Source of the DNA: JANQEU01 sp965228045
GTDB lineage: Bacteria; Bacteroidota; Bacteroidia; Cytophagales; Cyclobacteriaceae
NCBI GenBank assembly: GCA_965228045.1
Contig: OZ245789.1
Span: 2,976,001-3,040,000 of the forward strand
Direction: 5' to 3'
Length of the DNA: 64,000 bases
Positions 33,694-42,855 of this stretch are shown one piece after another. How positions within the stretch are numbered: the first letter of the stretch is position 1; each line of letters begins with the position of its first letter. The notes beneath the pieces were generated by a model. That model saw only the letters and a list, made by a program, of their open reading frames with translations. It made no database searches and had not been told where the DNA came from. The position numbers and the translations under genes are program-made.

Positions 33694-34503
33694 ATGACAC
33701 TTTCAAACCGCGAAAAAGAAAGACTACTATCTAAATACGGAAGTTGGGCCGTAGTCACCGGCGCCTCATCCGGCATTGGATTGGAATTGACTACACTCCT
33801 TGCCTCCGCTGGTTTTAACCTGGTGATATGTGCTCGAAGTCAAGAAACCCTTTCAAAAGTAAGCCGTCAGCTATCAGACGAATTTGGCGTTCAAATAAGT
33901 ACAGTTCCTGCCGATCTTTCTACTTCGGACGGGATAGCAGCACTTATTAAATCAACAGATGGCCTGGAAGTCAGACTTCTGATACAGTCCGCCGGCTTCG
34001 GGACGTCCGGTCCGTTCCTTTCAAGCTCATTGCACACCGAGCTTAACTTAATTAAGCTAAACAATGAAGCTCTGCTTCACCTAACCCATCATTTCGCCCA
34101 GGTTTTTTCCGCTCAAAGCCGTGGTGGAATCATACTGCTTAGCTCCATGGTTGGATTTCAGGGTGTCCCCAATGCCGCAAATTATGCCGCATCTAAAGCC
34201 TACGTACAATCTCTGGGCGAAGCCCTTTATGAAGAGCTTAAACCCCATGGAGTAGATGTATTGGCAACAGCACCCGGGCCTGTAGAAAGTGGATTCGGCC
34301 AACGTGCCAACATGCAAATGTCAATGAGCCTGACACCTCAAAAAATTGGTGTTCCTATACTGAAAGCTTTGGGAAGAAAGTCTACGAACCTACCGGGTAT
34401 ACTTACCAAATTTTTGGTATACGCTCTACGGACTGTCCCACGCAGGGGTAAAGTAAAAATTATGGCAAAAGTAATGGGCGGTATGACCGCCCATCAGAGA
34501 TAA
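33694..34503 (+). CDS. Classical short-chain dehydrogenase/reductase
   Basis: The protein has 269 residues and is a single SDR domain. The nucleotide-binding TGASSGIG lies at residues 22-29, the catalytic Ser in LLSSMVGFQG, and YxxxK in YAASKAYVQSLGEALYEELK. APGPVESGF follows, as in SDRs with a substrate loop. N-terminal residues (NREKERLLSKYGSWAVVTG) are typical of the YqjQ/DltE-like subgroup. NAD(P)H and the substrate cannot be assigned. The C-terminus ends with a basic tail. Confidence 0.87.
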   Translation: MTLSNREKERLLSKYGSWAVVTGASSGIGLELTTLLASAGFNLVICARSQETLSKVSRQLSDEFGVQISTVPADLSTSDGIAALIKSTDGLEVRLLIQSAGFGTSGPFLSSSLHTELNLIKLNNEALLHLTHHFAQVFSAQSRGGIILLSSMVGFQGVPNAANYAASKAYVQSLGEALYEELKPHGVDVLATAPGPVESGFGQRANMQMSMSLTPQKIGVPILKALGRKSTNLPGILTKFLVYALRTVPRRGKVKIMAKVMGGMTAHQR

Positions 34504-34516
34504 TTTCTGGTAATTA

Positions 34517-34957
34517 TCAGTTCTTTAATGCGAATCGATATTGACACCCTTCAATACATATCACATGTCTGGGGCTTAACACAAGATCCCCGTTGTCTGC
34601 CTGAATAATGTTCCACATCTCCTCAGCATCCCGAAGTTCTGCGCATTCGGCCAGGTTGTAATTTAAAAATAAGGTATCGCTTGATAATTCATAAGTCCCT
34701 ACAGGGCAAGGTGCAATTTCATAATTGACATCAAAGGTGCCGTCAGACTTAAAATTGTACTCCCATACATAATCGGCATTTTTCCATGTCCCGGGAGTGC
34801 CATCCCCTATTTTTTGTTCGGTCAGTTTCCATTCACCAAGAATGCTTTCCGGAGGGTCTCCCACGATGGGTTCATCCGGTTCGATTTCAGAGCAGGCCAA
34901 AGTAAGGACAAACATAGATGCGAGTAAGGTGACTGAAAGTGCTTGATTTGTTTTCAT
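34517..34957 (-). CDS. Small lipoprotein, lipocalin-like
   Basis: This 146-residue exported protein has a lipobox at LTLACSE (C22). The mature part starts with SEIEPDEPIVGDP and then SILGEWKLTEQKIGDG, followed by alternating strands (WEYNFKSDGTFDVNYEI, YELSSDTLFLNYNL). This is a lipocalin-like beta-barrel pattern ("WxLxE" opening) common to Bacteroidota lipoproteins. Three cysteines in the C-terminal half could form a disulfide. The function is unknown. It is convergent with the SDR gene, 13 bp apart. Confidence 0.7.
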   Translation of the reverse strand: MKTNQALSVTLLASMFVLTLACSEIEPDEPIVGDPPESILGEWKLTEQKIGDGTPGTWKNADYVWEYNFKSDGTFDVNYEIAPCPVGTYELSSDTLFLNYNLAECAELRDAEEMWNIIQADNGDLVLSPRHVICIEGCQYRFALKN

Positions 34958-35137
34958 TTTCTATTTATCTGGTTAAAGATCTTGATTAAAGACCTTCCTA
35001 CCAATAATAATGCCAGACACATCACTTTTGTTTGGATCGAAACGGCGATTTGTAAAATTGCCAGATTAGGGGTTTACACGGAAAAGAACTTACCCCTATA
35101 CACCTTAAAATTGCACCTTTTATTACTCCCAATTTTT

Positions 35138-35797
35138 ATGATCAGATTTAAGATTCTCCTACTAGCCATAACCCTTCCCTTATTTTCATTTTCACAAGAA
35201 AGCGATCTTGGAAATTGGATCAATTATTTCGGAAGCAAGAAACTTAGTGAAACACTGAACTTTCATCATGAGATTCAATACAGGAACTACAATGCCATCG
35301 GAGACCTTGAACAACTCCTTATCAGGACTGGTATCGGTTACAATCTGACGGAGGGCAACAATAATCTACTACTTGGATACGGATTTATAAACAGTCAGAA
35401 TTACGTTGCCGACACGGAGGATAAAGTGGCCGTAGATGAGCATCGGATATTCCAGCAGTTCATCACCAAACAAAACATTGGCAGACTGAGTGTACAGCAT
35501 CGCTACAGGTTTGAGCAGAGATTCATAGAATCGGATTTCAGGCTCAGGTATCGTTATTTTCTATCCTTAAATCTTCCGTTGAACAATAGTGAGATGATCG
35601 ACAATACATGGTACTTGTCTGCGTACAACGAAATATTTATCAATGGAAAAAACACATTTTTTGACAGAAACAGGGTTTACGCGGGTTTGGGGCATAAATT
35701 CAATAACGTGGTCAGACTAGAGCTGGCATACATGAACCAAATTCTGAATGTTGGCAGTCGCGATCAGATCAATATCAATACTTTCGTTTCATTCTGA
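35138..35797 (+). CDS. DUF2490 domain-containing outer-membrane protein
   Basis: The protein has 219 residues from ATG 35138. An in-frame extension back to 34943 overlaps the lipoprotein start region and is rejected. It has a signal peptide (LAITLPLFSFSQE) and a mature beta barrel: LGNWINYFGSKKLSETLNFH, the typical DUF2490 entry, LIRTGIGYNLTEGNNNLLLG, HRYRFEQRF and a C-terminal LELAYMNQILN. DUF2490 proteins are outer-membrane barrels of unknown function. The C-terminus ends with phenylalanine. It is convergent with the LytTR gene, 1 bp apart. Confidence 0.8.
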   Translation: MIRFKILLLAITLPLFSFSQESDLGNWINYFGSKKLSETLNFHHEIQYRNYNAIGDLEQLLIRTGIGYNLTEGNNNLLLGYGFINSQNYVADTEDKVAVDEHRIFQQFITKQNIGRLSVQHRYRFEQRFIESDFRLRYRYFLSLNLPLNNSEMIDNTWYLSAYNEIFINGKNTFFDRNRVYAGLGHKFNNVVRLELAYMNQILNVGSRDQININTFVSF

Positions 35798-35798
35798 T

Positions 35799-36542
35799 CT
35801 AATTCTCAAGGTTTTCCCTCACTATTTTTTTGTAAGTACGGCTGATTGGGATCGTCTGACTTTCGATTTCGATAGACTCGGAAGTAAAAGATCTGATGAA
35901 GTTTTTATTGACGATAAAAGACCTGTGTACCCTGATAAATTCCGATGGTAACCGCCTGGAAATATTAGAGATCGTCTCTTTGGTGATCACTATTTCTTCA
36001 CCTGAATGAAGTTTGACATAGTCAGCCAGACTTTCTACCAGAACCAAATCCGTTAATTCTATTCTGCGGTTTTTTCTTTCAGACTTTACGGTTATGAAAT
36101 CAGGTTCACGACTTTGCAGTTCTTTAAGAAGGTTTTGCTGTTCACGAACTTTTTTGATCGTTTTCAAAAACCCTTCCAGCAATACAGTAAAAAACATGGT
36201 CAGTCCAATGACAGTCAAATTTGTCGCCTGCGGATTCATATTTGAGTATTGATAATTGGCCAGAAAAATGAATGCCACGACAGTCACAATCATTTCTAAC
36301 CAGAGTGTAACCACAATTAGATATAAAGTATAAAGTGTAAATCGACCATATCTTCCTGTTTCAAAAAATATTGGAACCAGGTATTCATTAAAAACATAAG
36401 AGCCGCCAACCATAATTGGCAATAAGAAACAAATGAAATAAAAGGTAAAAATGTAATCCCCTTGCTTAAACCCCAGAACCAGGGTAAGCGCTATCACCAC
36501 TATAATCCAAAATGAAATTCTTTGAAGAAATTCTCGATTCAT
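35799..36542 (-). CDS. LytTR-type DNA-binding protein with an N-terminal membrane part
   Basis: This 247-residue protein has about four membrane helices in residues 10-140 (ISFWIIVVIALTLVLGF, YIFTFYFICFLLPIMVGGSY, LYTLYLIVVTLWLEMIVTVV, LTVIGLTMFFTVLLEGFL) and no receiver domain. Residues ~150-245 are a LytTR domain (VLVESLADYVKLHSGEEIVI, LPSEFIRVHRSFIVNKNFI, SQTIPISRTYKKIV). It is therefore a one-component membrane-bound regulator. The helices could sense the membrane or a small ligand. The divergent ExbB/TolQ-like gene (start 36698) shares the 155-bp spacer and is the likely target. Confidence 0.87.
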   Translation of the reverse strand: MNREFLQRISFWIIVVIALTLVLGFKQGDYIFTFYFICFLLPIMVGGSYVFNEYLVPIFFETGRYGRFTLYTLYLIVVTLWLEMIVTVVAFIFLANYQYSNMNPQATNLTVIGLTMFFTVLLEGFLKTIKKVREQQNLLKELQSREPDFITVKSERKNRRIELTDLVLVESLADYVKLHSGEEIVITKETISNISRRLPSEFIRVHRSFIVNKNFIRSFTSESIEIESQTIPISRTYKKIVRENLEN

Positions 36543-36647
36543 TCGTTAGCTAAAATGATATATGTTTAGGGATTAAACATCATTTATCGATGAATTACAG
36601 GATTAGAACCGGATTCGACCTGTTGAGATCAACTGACCCAAAATAGC

Positions 36648-36680
36648 TTTGAACATGATTTCCAAATGGAATTATGTTTA
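36648..36680 (+). promoter_or_regulatory. Bacteroidota-type promoter for the ExbB/TolQ-like gene
   Basis: TTTG (36648-36651) and TATGTTTA (36673-36680, seven of eight matches to TAnnTTTG) are separated by 21 bp, the normal -33/-7 distance. The element ends 17 bp before the ATG at 36698. This is the best-formed promoter candidate in the divergent LytTR/ExbB spacer. Confidence 0.5.
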
Positions 36681-36697
36681 ATTAAAATTTAAATGAA

Positions 36698-37075
36698 ATG
36701 AGTCTATTTTACATGGGAGGGCCTCTTTTTATGGGCATCCTTACTTTAATCGGATTGGTCGGTCTGTCATGGAGTGTGATCATGGCAAGGGTTATTTTTT
36801 CATCCACTGATGCTGATATACAGCAAGGCAGATATCGTCTGACCTACATTAAATCTATCGGTACATTGGCATTGGTAACGGGAATTTTAGCTCAACTAAT
36901 AGGACTGTACAGTGCCTTCGAGGCCATTGAATCTGTTGAATCCGTATCCCCTCAAATGTTGGCCGGAGGACTTAAAGTCTCGTCCATCACTACCCTTTAC
37001 GGGCTCCTGATATTCATTGTCCTCCATCTGATATGGATGGGTATGGACTTTAGCCTGAACAAAAAAAACGGCTAG
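36698..37075 (+). CDS. MotA/TolQ/ExbB proton-channel-family protein (short)
   Basis: The protein has 125 residues, shorter than the ~200 of typical ExbB/TolQ. It has three membrane segments: GGPLFMGILTLIGLVGLSWS, LALVTGILAQLIGLYSAF and ITTLYGLLIFIVLHLIWMG. SPQMLAGGLKVSSITTLYGL is the ExbB-like G-x3-S/T-x5-G pore helix pattern. A polar cytoplasmic loop between helices 1 and 2 is very short. No ExbD or TonB partner is adjacent, so it may not be an energiser by itself. It probably answers to the divergent LytTR regulator. Confidence 0.72.
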   Translation: MSLFYMGGPLFMGILTLIGLVGLSWSVIMARVIFSSTDADIQQGRYRLTYIKSIGTLALVTGILAQLIGLYSAFEAIESVESVSPQMLAGGLKVSSITTLYGLLIFIVLHLIWMGMDFSLNKKNG

Positions 37076-37176
37076 TTTCTCCCGGAATGCGCTCCGCTCA
37101 TCAATGTTTTAACTCAATCTTAGATTTTCTATAAATCTGGAATTATATTGAATGTTAAACCACCACCTTACTTTGT

Positions 37177-39033
37177 ATGAAAAGAGCGCATTTCCTTCTT
37201 ATTTTTTCGATTATTTCTATTCTGGCATTCGGCCAAAGAACCCAAAAACCTGTACTTCATGGAAAACACTGGATGGCCATAACTGGCAAACCTCTGGGTG
37301 CCACAGCCGGAGCCATGATCTTCAGTCAGGGTGGCAATGCCGTTGACGCAGCCTGTGCCATGCTGGCTGCCACCAGCACCATGTGGGATGTACTCAGCTG
37401 GGGTGGTGAGACACAGGCACTGATCTACAATCCAAATACCGGAAAAGTCATTGGTATCAATGCCCTTGGCGTAGCACCGACCGGGGCTACTCCTGAGTTT
37501 TATAAAGAAAAAGGTTATGACTTTCCACCACAATACGGACCGCTGGCTGCAGTGACACCCGGGACACCGGGAGGTCTCATGACCATGCTGGCAGAATATG
37601 GAACGATGAGCCTGGCCGAGGTGCTTGCACCATCAATAGAAATGGCAGCGGGCTATCCTATCGAGGCCGGAACTGCGGACAGGATTGAGGGAGCAAAGGA
37701 CCACATTAAAAAATGGAAATACTCCCGCGAGATCTTTCTTACTCACCAGGGTGAAGAAAGAGAAGCACCCTATGCAGGAGAAATATTTGTACAGGAGGAC
37801 TTAAAGGTGACCCTGGAAAAGCTTGTGGAGGCTGAGCGCAATGCACTTGCTGAAGGTAAATCCAGAAAAGACGCGATTTACGCAGCTTATGACAGATTTT
37901 ATCGAGGCGACATAGCGGATGATTTTGTCAAAGGTGTGCAGGAAGAAGGTGGATTGATCACCAAGGAAGACCTGGATAAATGGCAGGTTTACATAGAAAA
38001 TCCTGAAGTTACAAATTACAAAGGAATAGATGTTTATAAGCTCACATCCTGGGTCCAATCCCCAGTTATGTTGCAGTCCCTGAATATGGTGGAGCAGCTC
38101 GATATGAAAGGAATGGGTTACAATTCGGTGAACTATATCCATACACTCTATCAGGTGATGAACCTGGCTTTTGCTGATCGGGATTTTTACTACGGTGATC
38201 CTTATTTCCCTCCGGAGGAACCAATGGAAGGTCTCCTGTCCAAGGACTATGCAAAGGCCCGTATCCAGCAAATCAATTGGGAAAAAAATGATCCTAATAT
38301 AAAGCCCGGGGATCCTTACAAGTATCAGACCGGTGATAACCCTTTTCTGGACTACATTGAACAATGGACAAATGATCCCACTCCGGGAGAACCTATGGGA
38401 TTGAATGAGACCAATCACAATCCCGAGTTCCCAAAGAAGACTTCAAACTATAGTGGTACGACCTCCATCCAGGCTGCTGATGAAGAAGGATGGGTTGTTT
38501 CAGTCACCCCATCCGGTGGATGGGTTCCGGCGGTTGTAGCCGGAAACACAGGCATTGGTCTAAGCCAGAGAGCACAGAGTTTTGTACTCAATGCAAACGA
38601 AAACCCTTACAACGTCATCGAGCCAGGTAAGCGTCCAAGAGCGACTCTGACACCGACATTGGCCGTCAAAGACAATAAACCCTATATCTCATTTGCTGTG
38701 CAGGGAGGTGACTCCCAGGATCAGAACCTGCTGCAGTTCTTCCTTAATATGGTGGAGTTTGACATGAACGTTCAGGAAGCGGTAGAGGCTCCAAACATCA
38801 ATAGTTTCCAGATGAGGGGCTCTTTCAGCGACCATAAAATCGAACCCGGAAGATTGCTTCTAAATGATGAAACCACACCTTATGTTAGAAAAAAACTCGA
38901 AGAAATGGGATATGATCTTGAATTCCAGGAAAGAACATCGGGTCCTATCAACGCGATATTTTTCGATTGGGAAAACGGGAGTTTTTGGGGTGGTAGTTCA
39001 CATCATGGTGACGACTACGGCATAGGCTGGTAA
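37177..39033 (+). CDS. Gamma-glutamyltransferase (exported)
   Basis: The protein has 618 residues, a signal peptide (LIFSIISILAFGQ), and an Ntn-hydrolase that self-cleaves. The autocatalytic and nucleophilic Thr is T428 in NYSGTTSIQAADEEG, the start of the small subunit. The large-subunit part has GGNAVDAACAMLAATSTMWD, VTPGTPGGLMTMLAEYGT and PDADYYGDP-like segments. It transfers gamma-glutamyl groups from glutathione and related peptides to water or amino acids in the periplasm. Sequence IGLSQRAQSF near the C-terminal half replaces the usual GIxLNNxMxxF loop. It stands alone, with no ABC peptide importer adjacent. Confidence 0.87.
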   Translation: MKRAHFLLIFSIISILAFGQRTQKPVLHGKHWMAITGKPLGATAGAMIFSQGGNAVDAACAMLAATSTMWDVLSWGGETQALIYNPNTGKVIGINALGVAPTGATPEFYKEKGYDFPPQYGPLAAVTPGTPGGLMTMLAEYGTMSLAEVLAPSIEMAAGYPIEAGTADRIEGAKDHIKKWKYSREIFLTHQGEEREAPYAGEIFVQEDLKVTLEKLVEAERNALAEGKSRKDAIYAAYDRFYRGDIADDFVKGVQEEGGLITKEDLDKWQVYIENPEVTNYKGIDVYKLTSWVQSPVMLQSLNMVEQLDMKGMGYNSVNYIHTLYQVMNLAFADRDFYYGDPYFPPEEPMEGLLSKDYAKARIQQINWEKNDPNIKPGDPYKYQTGDNPFLDYIEQWTNDPTPGEPMGLNETNHNPEFPKKTSNYSGTTSIQAADEEGWVVSVTPSGGWVPAVVAGNTGIGLSQRAQSFVLNANENPYNVIEPGKRPRATLTPTLAVKDNKPYISFAVQGGDSQDQNLLQFFLNMVEFDMNVQEAVEAPNINSFQMRGSFSDHKIEPGRLLLNDETTPYVRKKLEEMGYDLEFQERTSGPINAIFFDWENGSFWGGSSHHGDDYGIGW

Positions 39034-39050
39034 CTGAAAATTCCCTATTT

Positions 39051-39245
39051 ATGGACAAGAATATCGGAGTATTTATTGCATTAGGGGCTGGCATCGGAAC
39101 GGCAGTAGGTGTATCAATCGGACAAATTGCAGTTGGGACAGCAACAGGTTTATTTGTTGGAATGGTTTCTTGGATAATCCTTTCCATCCACAAAAGGCAA
39201 AAGGAAATGAAAAGAAATAATCAGGACTCTACCCGGGAATTATAA
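39051..39245 (+). CDS. Small glycine-zipper membrane protein
   Basis: This 64-residue protein has two hydrophobic glycine-rich helices, IGVFIALGAGIGTAVGVSIG and ATGLFVGMVSWIILSI, with a basic tail (HKRQKEMKRN). The GxxxG spacing suggests helix packing in the membrane. It starts 17 bp after the gamma-glutamyltransferase stop and its last 25 bp overlap the 3' end of the convergent gene. The function is unknown. Confidence 0.55.
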   Translation: MDKNIGVFIALGAGIGTAVGVSIGQIAVGTATGLFVGMVSWIILSIHKRQKEMKRNNQDSTREL

Positions 39246-39748
39246 AAACTGAAAAGGTTCGTTAGACTTTCCCTGTCCTCAAAATCCACCTTGTTGTCCT
39301 TCATATAATCCTTGATTATATCTTTTTGATCATCAAAAACTTCAAGAACCTGCTTCTTGCTTTCAAGCGAATATACCGATCCATCTATAAGCATATAAAA
39401 GGGCGGAAATGTATTCTCATCAAAGTCACTCATCTTGATGCCCTCGCGATATAGCAGTGGAACCTTCCCGTCACTTAACGTTTCGAATATGAACCAGCTT
39501 GAGTTGAAACCAAATGGAGCCGAGTGATAGATCTTCTTTCCACCTCCAAGTACTACTTTGGTGAAATTTCGGGCATGCATGTTCATATACTCAGATTCTG
39601 TTTTTACCATGATCTGATTGGATTGCATCATGACCTGAACAGAACCGGTAATGGAATCAGTGACCGTGTAAACTATGTCTTTCGTACCTTCTCCTTTCAG
39701 AAAAGTAAAGACATAGAATATCAGTATGGAGACGAATTTTGCGTCCAT
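39221..39748 (-). CDS. Exported hypothetical protein
   Basis: The protein has 175 residues with a hydrophobic N-terminus (FVSILIFYVFTFL) as a likely signal peptide or anchor. The rest is mixed alpha-beta (DIVYTVTDSITGSVQVMMQS, EYMNMHARNFTKVVLGGGKK, SSWFIFETLSDGKVPLLYRE) with an acidic helical tail (EVFDDQKDIIKDYMKDNKVD). No domain is recognised. It overlaps the small membrane gene tail to tail. Confidence 0.55.
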   Translation of the reverse strand: MDAKFVSILIFYVFTFLKGEGTKDIVYTVTDSITGSVQVMMQSNQIMVKTESEYMNMHARNFTKVVLGGGKKIYHSAPFGFNSSWFIFETLSDGKVPLLYREGIKMSDFDENTFPPFYMLIDGSVYSLESKKQVLEVFDDQKDIIKDYMKDNKVDFEDRESLTNLFSFYNSRVES

Positions 39749-39871
39749 AAGCAGGTTGTATATGCGAATAAGCGCAAAAACCAGCTCAGAGTTGCAAATT
39801 TGAAAACGGTTTAATCAAATAATGACAATGATAATCTTCCGGTAATCGTCCGTTAAATAGGTCTTAAAGAT

Positions 39872-42493
39872 TTACTCATATTTAAGTGTTTCCGCAGGGT
39901 TAGTGGCCGCAGCTCTAAGTGTATGAAAGCTAATCGTTCCCATCGCAATTACGAAAGTCACAATACCTGCTATTCCAAACAACCATAGATTCAGCTCCGT
40001 ACGATAAGCGAAATTCTCAAGCCATTTTTGCAGGAAATAATATGTTGCCGGAGCGGCTATGAGAAACGAAATACCTATTAAAATAGCGAAGTCCGACGAA
40101 AGAATTATGATCAGACGTCTGGTACCAGCGCCTAAAACCTTACGAATCCCGATTTCCTTTATTCTTCGCTCTATGGACATGGCCGACAAACCAAACAATC
40201 CCATGGCTCCCACTATGATCGAAAGTACGGCCATGATGCTGACTACTGCACTCATCTGTTGATCGGACTCATACAATTCATTAAAATGACCATCAAGAAA
40301 TGAATAATCCAGCGGATAGTCCGGTACCTGTTCGCTCCAAATTCGTTCTACTTCCGAGATACCAGCCTCAATATTCTGTCCGTTTAGCCTGATCGACATC
40401 TCATCATAATACCATTCGGAATGAACCACCATGGACAGCGTATTCACCTCATAGTGAAGGGAATTAAAATTGAAGTCTTTGGTTACCCCAATAATAGTAC
40501 CCAATGAATCCGACGGATACCAGCTATGACCTACCCGCTTTCCAATGGGATCGTCATATCCAAGCTCCTTCGCGAAAGACTCATTTATGATAAAAGCCAG
40601 TCCATCATCCCGAGCATATTCCTTACTGAATGTCCGACCTGCCACAAGTTCAATCTCATAGACATCCAGGTAGTCATATTCTACCAGAACATTTGAGGGT
40701 GTGATGTTGAGTATTCCCGTATCAACTTCCGCCTGAAAACCCCATTGATGAAAGTTTTCTCCCAGTCTTTGACCCGAGGCTGTCACACCAATAATGTTGC
40801 TGTTTTGTAATAGCTGTTCCTTTATAAGATCAAACTTGTCGTTGGCGGTACTGTTCATGTCCACAAGCATGATGTGATCCTTGTTGAACCCAATGTCTTT
40901 TGTCCTCATGAAATTAAGCTGATCCAGTACCACAAATGTGGCTACGATCATGGCCATAGCCAGGCTAAACTGCGTCACAATCAAAGAGCTCCTGAAAAAT
41001 GATCTCTTCTCTGACCTGTCAATCCCCTTAAGTACCCGGACAGTTTGGAAAGAAGAAAGGTATATAGCAGGATACAATCCGGAAACTACACCCAGGAGGA
41101 TGACGGATAGCAGTATGATAAGTATGATATCCGGGTTTACAAAAATAGTTTGCAATGCCAGATTCCGATTGATTGCATCGTTTAATAATGGAAGCGATAT
41201 CAAGTCAATTATAAGTGCTACCAGTAAACCCAACATTGCGAGAATCACCGATTCAATAATAAATTGTCTGAACAACTGCCCTTTCAAGGCCCCAATTGAC
41301 TTACGAACACCCACCTCTTTGGCCCGGGTCGAGGCTCGTGCGGTAGTCAAATTCATGAAATTGACGGCGGCAATGATGATGATGAAAATAGCCACCAAAG
41401 TGAAAACGTCAAGGTATGCTCCGTTGAATTTTCGATAATTCTGATAATCATGCTCAATGTCCATGGAGCCCAGATGCACCTCCGATAATGGCTGCAAAAA
41501 CAGTTTATAAAAGTCATTGATCTGTTCAATTCCTGAATTGTCAAGCAGAAAATTCGGATACCTCTCAGTCATACTTTCAAAATCCGGATCGGGTATAAGA
41601 TGCAAATACGTGACCATAAAATTAGACCCCCACCTATTGTTTAATTCAGGATCCTGGGAAGTATAAGTGGTAAAGGACATCAGCAAATCAAATTGCAGGT
41701 GCGACTGCTCCGGTATATCTTCAATTACTCCGGTAATCTCATAAGAGTCTTCATTCCACACCAGACTCTCTCCCAGTACATCCAGATCATCAAAAAATTT
41801 CAAAGCCGTTTCACGTGTGATCACAATCGAATTTGGTTCAACCAGTGCCTCCTTTCGATCGCCGGAAATCATCTCAAAATCAAAAAGGATTAGAAATGAG
41901 CTGTCAACCCGTGCTCCCTGCTCCAGAAGAATTCTCTTATCTCCTCTTTCCCACATTCTTTTTCCCATGCCCCAATAACGCGTAAAATCCCGCACTTCCG
42001 GAAAGTCCGACAGAAAGGCAGGCGCCATCCCAGGCATGGAAAGGGCCACTTTCTGGGTATTGGTACCCGGGAAACTCTGTACCTCACATAGCCTGTAAAT
42101 ATTCTCAGACAAACTGTGTTGTGTATCAAAAGACCTCTCTTCCCTGATGAAAAGAAAGATTACAATACAAGCCGCGATTCCAATTGCGAGGCTCAGGATA
42201 TTGAGAGAAGCGTGAAACTTGTTCTTGGAGATGTTTCTAAATGCAGTAAAAAAGTAGTTTTTGACCATGACAGTTTGATTAAAGTATTTTGGTTTTGATC
42301 TTTTCAGCGCAAACAATCTGAAATAATTAATTGCCTGATACCAGTAATGTATTCGGGATCTGTAGAGAGAATTTACTTTGAGATTTCGATAGAATTTTTC
42401 CTCCAGGTCTCCCAGGACCTCCTCTCTCAATTCATCACGAATAACCCATGACAACAGTCGCTCGGGTATCTTCGGTGGTGACATCTGAGGCAT
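39872..42493 (-). CDS. FtsX/MacB-like ABC transporter permease with prefix domain, orphan
   Basis: This 873-residue protein has a short N-terminal permease-prefix domain (PPKIPERLLSWVIRDELREE and DLEEKFYRN). The first half has an anchor helix (LNILSLAIGIAACIVIFLFI), a MacB-type periplasmic core (~120-370) and three helices near 375-460. A second half repeats the plan, ending LFGLSAMSIERRIKEIGIRK and a final helix set. So it is a duplicated FtsX protein with about eight helices. No ABC ATPase is adjacent, so it must share one or work alone (orphan). It follows its PadR regulator by 11 bp. Confidence 0.87.
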   Translation of the reverse strand: MPQMSPPKIPERLLSWVIRDELREEVLGDLEEKFYRNLKVNSLYRSRIHYWYQAINYFRLFALKRSKPKYFNQTVMVKNYFFTAFRNISKNKFHASLNILSLAIGIAACIVIFLFIREERSFDTQHSLSENIYRLCEVQSFPGTNTQKVALSMPGMAPAFLSDFPEVRDFTRYWGMGKRMWERGDKRILLEQGARVDSSFLILFDFEMISGDRKEALVEPNSIVITRETALKFFDDLDVLGESLVWNEDSYEITGVIEDIPEQSHLQFDLLMSFTTYTSQDPELNNRWGSNFMVTYLHLIPDPDFESMTERYPNFLLDNSGIEQINDFYKLFLQPLSEVHLGSMDIEHDYQNYRKFNGAYLDVFTLVAIFIIIIAAVNFMNLTTARASTRAKEVGVRKSIGALKGQLFRQFIIESVILAMLGLLVALIIDLISLPLLNDAINRNLALQTIFVNPDIILIILLSVILLGVVSGLYPAIYLSSFQTVRVLKGIDRSEKRSFFRSSLIVTQFSLAMAMIVATFVVLDQLNFMRTKDIGFNKDHIMLVDMNSTANDKFDLIKEQLLQNSNIIGVTASGQRLGENFHQWGFQAEVDTGILNITPSNVLVEYDYLDVYEIELVAGRTFSKEYARDDGLAFIINESFAKELGYDDPIGKRVGHSWYPSDSLGTIIGVTKDFNFNSLHYEVNTLSMVVHSEWYYDEMSIRLNGQNIEAGISEVERIWSEQVPDYPLDYSFLDGHFNELYESDQQMSAVVSIMAVLSIIVGAMGLFGLSAMSIERRIKEIGIRKVLGAGTRRLIIILSSDFAILIGISFLIAAPATYYFLQKWLENFAYRTELNLWLFGIAGIVTFVIAMGTISFHTLRAAATNPAETLKYE

Positions 42494-42504
42494 TCTTTGA
42501 GCTT

Positions 42505-42852
42505 TCAGACCAGAATAAATTTCATTTTACCCTCCGCGAAAGCCGGGAACTGATCCCATAATGAAATGCGAAGCTCCCTGGACCTCTCCAGGACTTTTTG
42601 ACCAGCAGCGGTTATCGAGTAGATTCGTTTCCTTCTGCCTCCCCTTTCGGAAGTAGCACCCCCCATCTCAGAAGTCAGGAATCCCTTGTCTTCCAGCCTG
42701 GACAATGTACTATGCACGGCCCCAATAGCGGTCGATTTTTTCGTTTGAAGTTCGAATTCCTCCGAAATGTTTAATGCGTAGGCTTCGTTATCCAGTATAC
42801 CAACAATTAGCATGATCAACTCCTCAAACTCACCCAGTCTTGATTCTTTCAT
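42505..42852 (-). CDS. PadR family transcriptional regulator (module 1)
   Basis: The protein has 115 residues, a PadR-type winged helix. GEFEELIMLIVGILDNEAYA opens it, STAIGAVHSTLSRLEDKGFL is the recognition helix and GGATSERGGRRKRIYSITAA the wing. It has the short PadR-2 form with a single C-terminal helix. The permease gene follows it by 11 bp, so it likely represses the pair. A 20-of-21-bp inverted repeat lies just upstream (42856-42913). Confidence 0.9.
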   Translation of the reverse strand: MKESRLGEFEELIMLIVGILDNEAYALNISEEFELQTKKSTAIGAVHSTLSRLEDKGFLTSEMGGATSERGGRRKRIYSITAAGQKVLERSRELRISLWDQFPAFAEGKMKFILV

Positions 42853-42855
42853 TAT

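Noticed and set aside
34943..35137. N-terminal extension of the DUF2490 protein
   Set aside because: A clear signal peptide begins at ATG 35138, and the extension overlaps the divergent lipoprotein start.
4698..37098. AATGCGCTCCGCT occurring at 4698-4710 and 37086-37098, both intergenic
   Set aside because: A 13-mer shared by chance is expected dozens of times in 64 kb; the flanks are unrelated.
37801..38418. 205-residue minus-strand frame inside the gamma-glutamyltransferase gene
   Set aside because: It is antisense to a well-supported gene, and its composition is that of a shadow frame.
40938..41438. 166-residue plus-strand frame inside the permease gene
   Set aside because: Antisense to a conserved FtsX region; no start context or domain.
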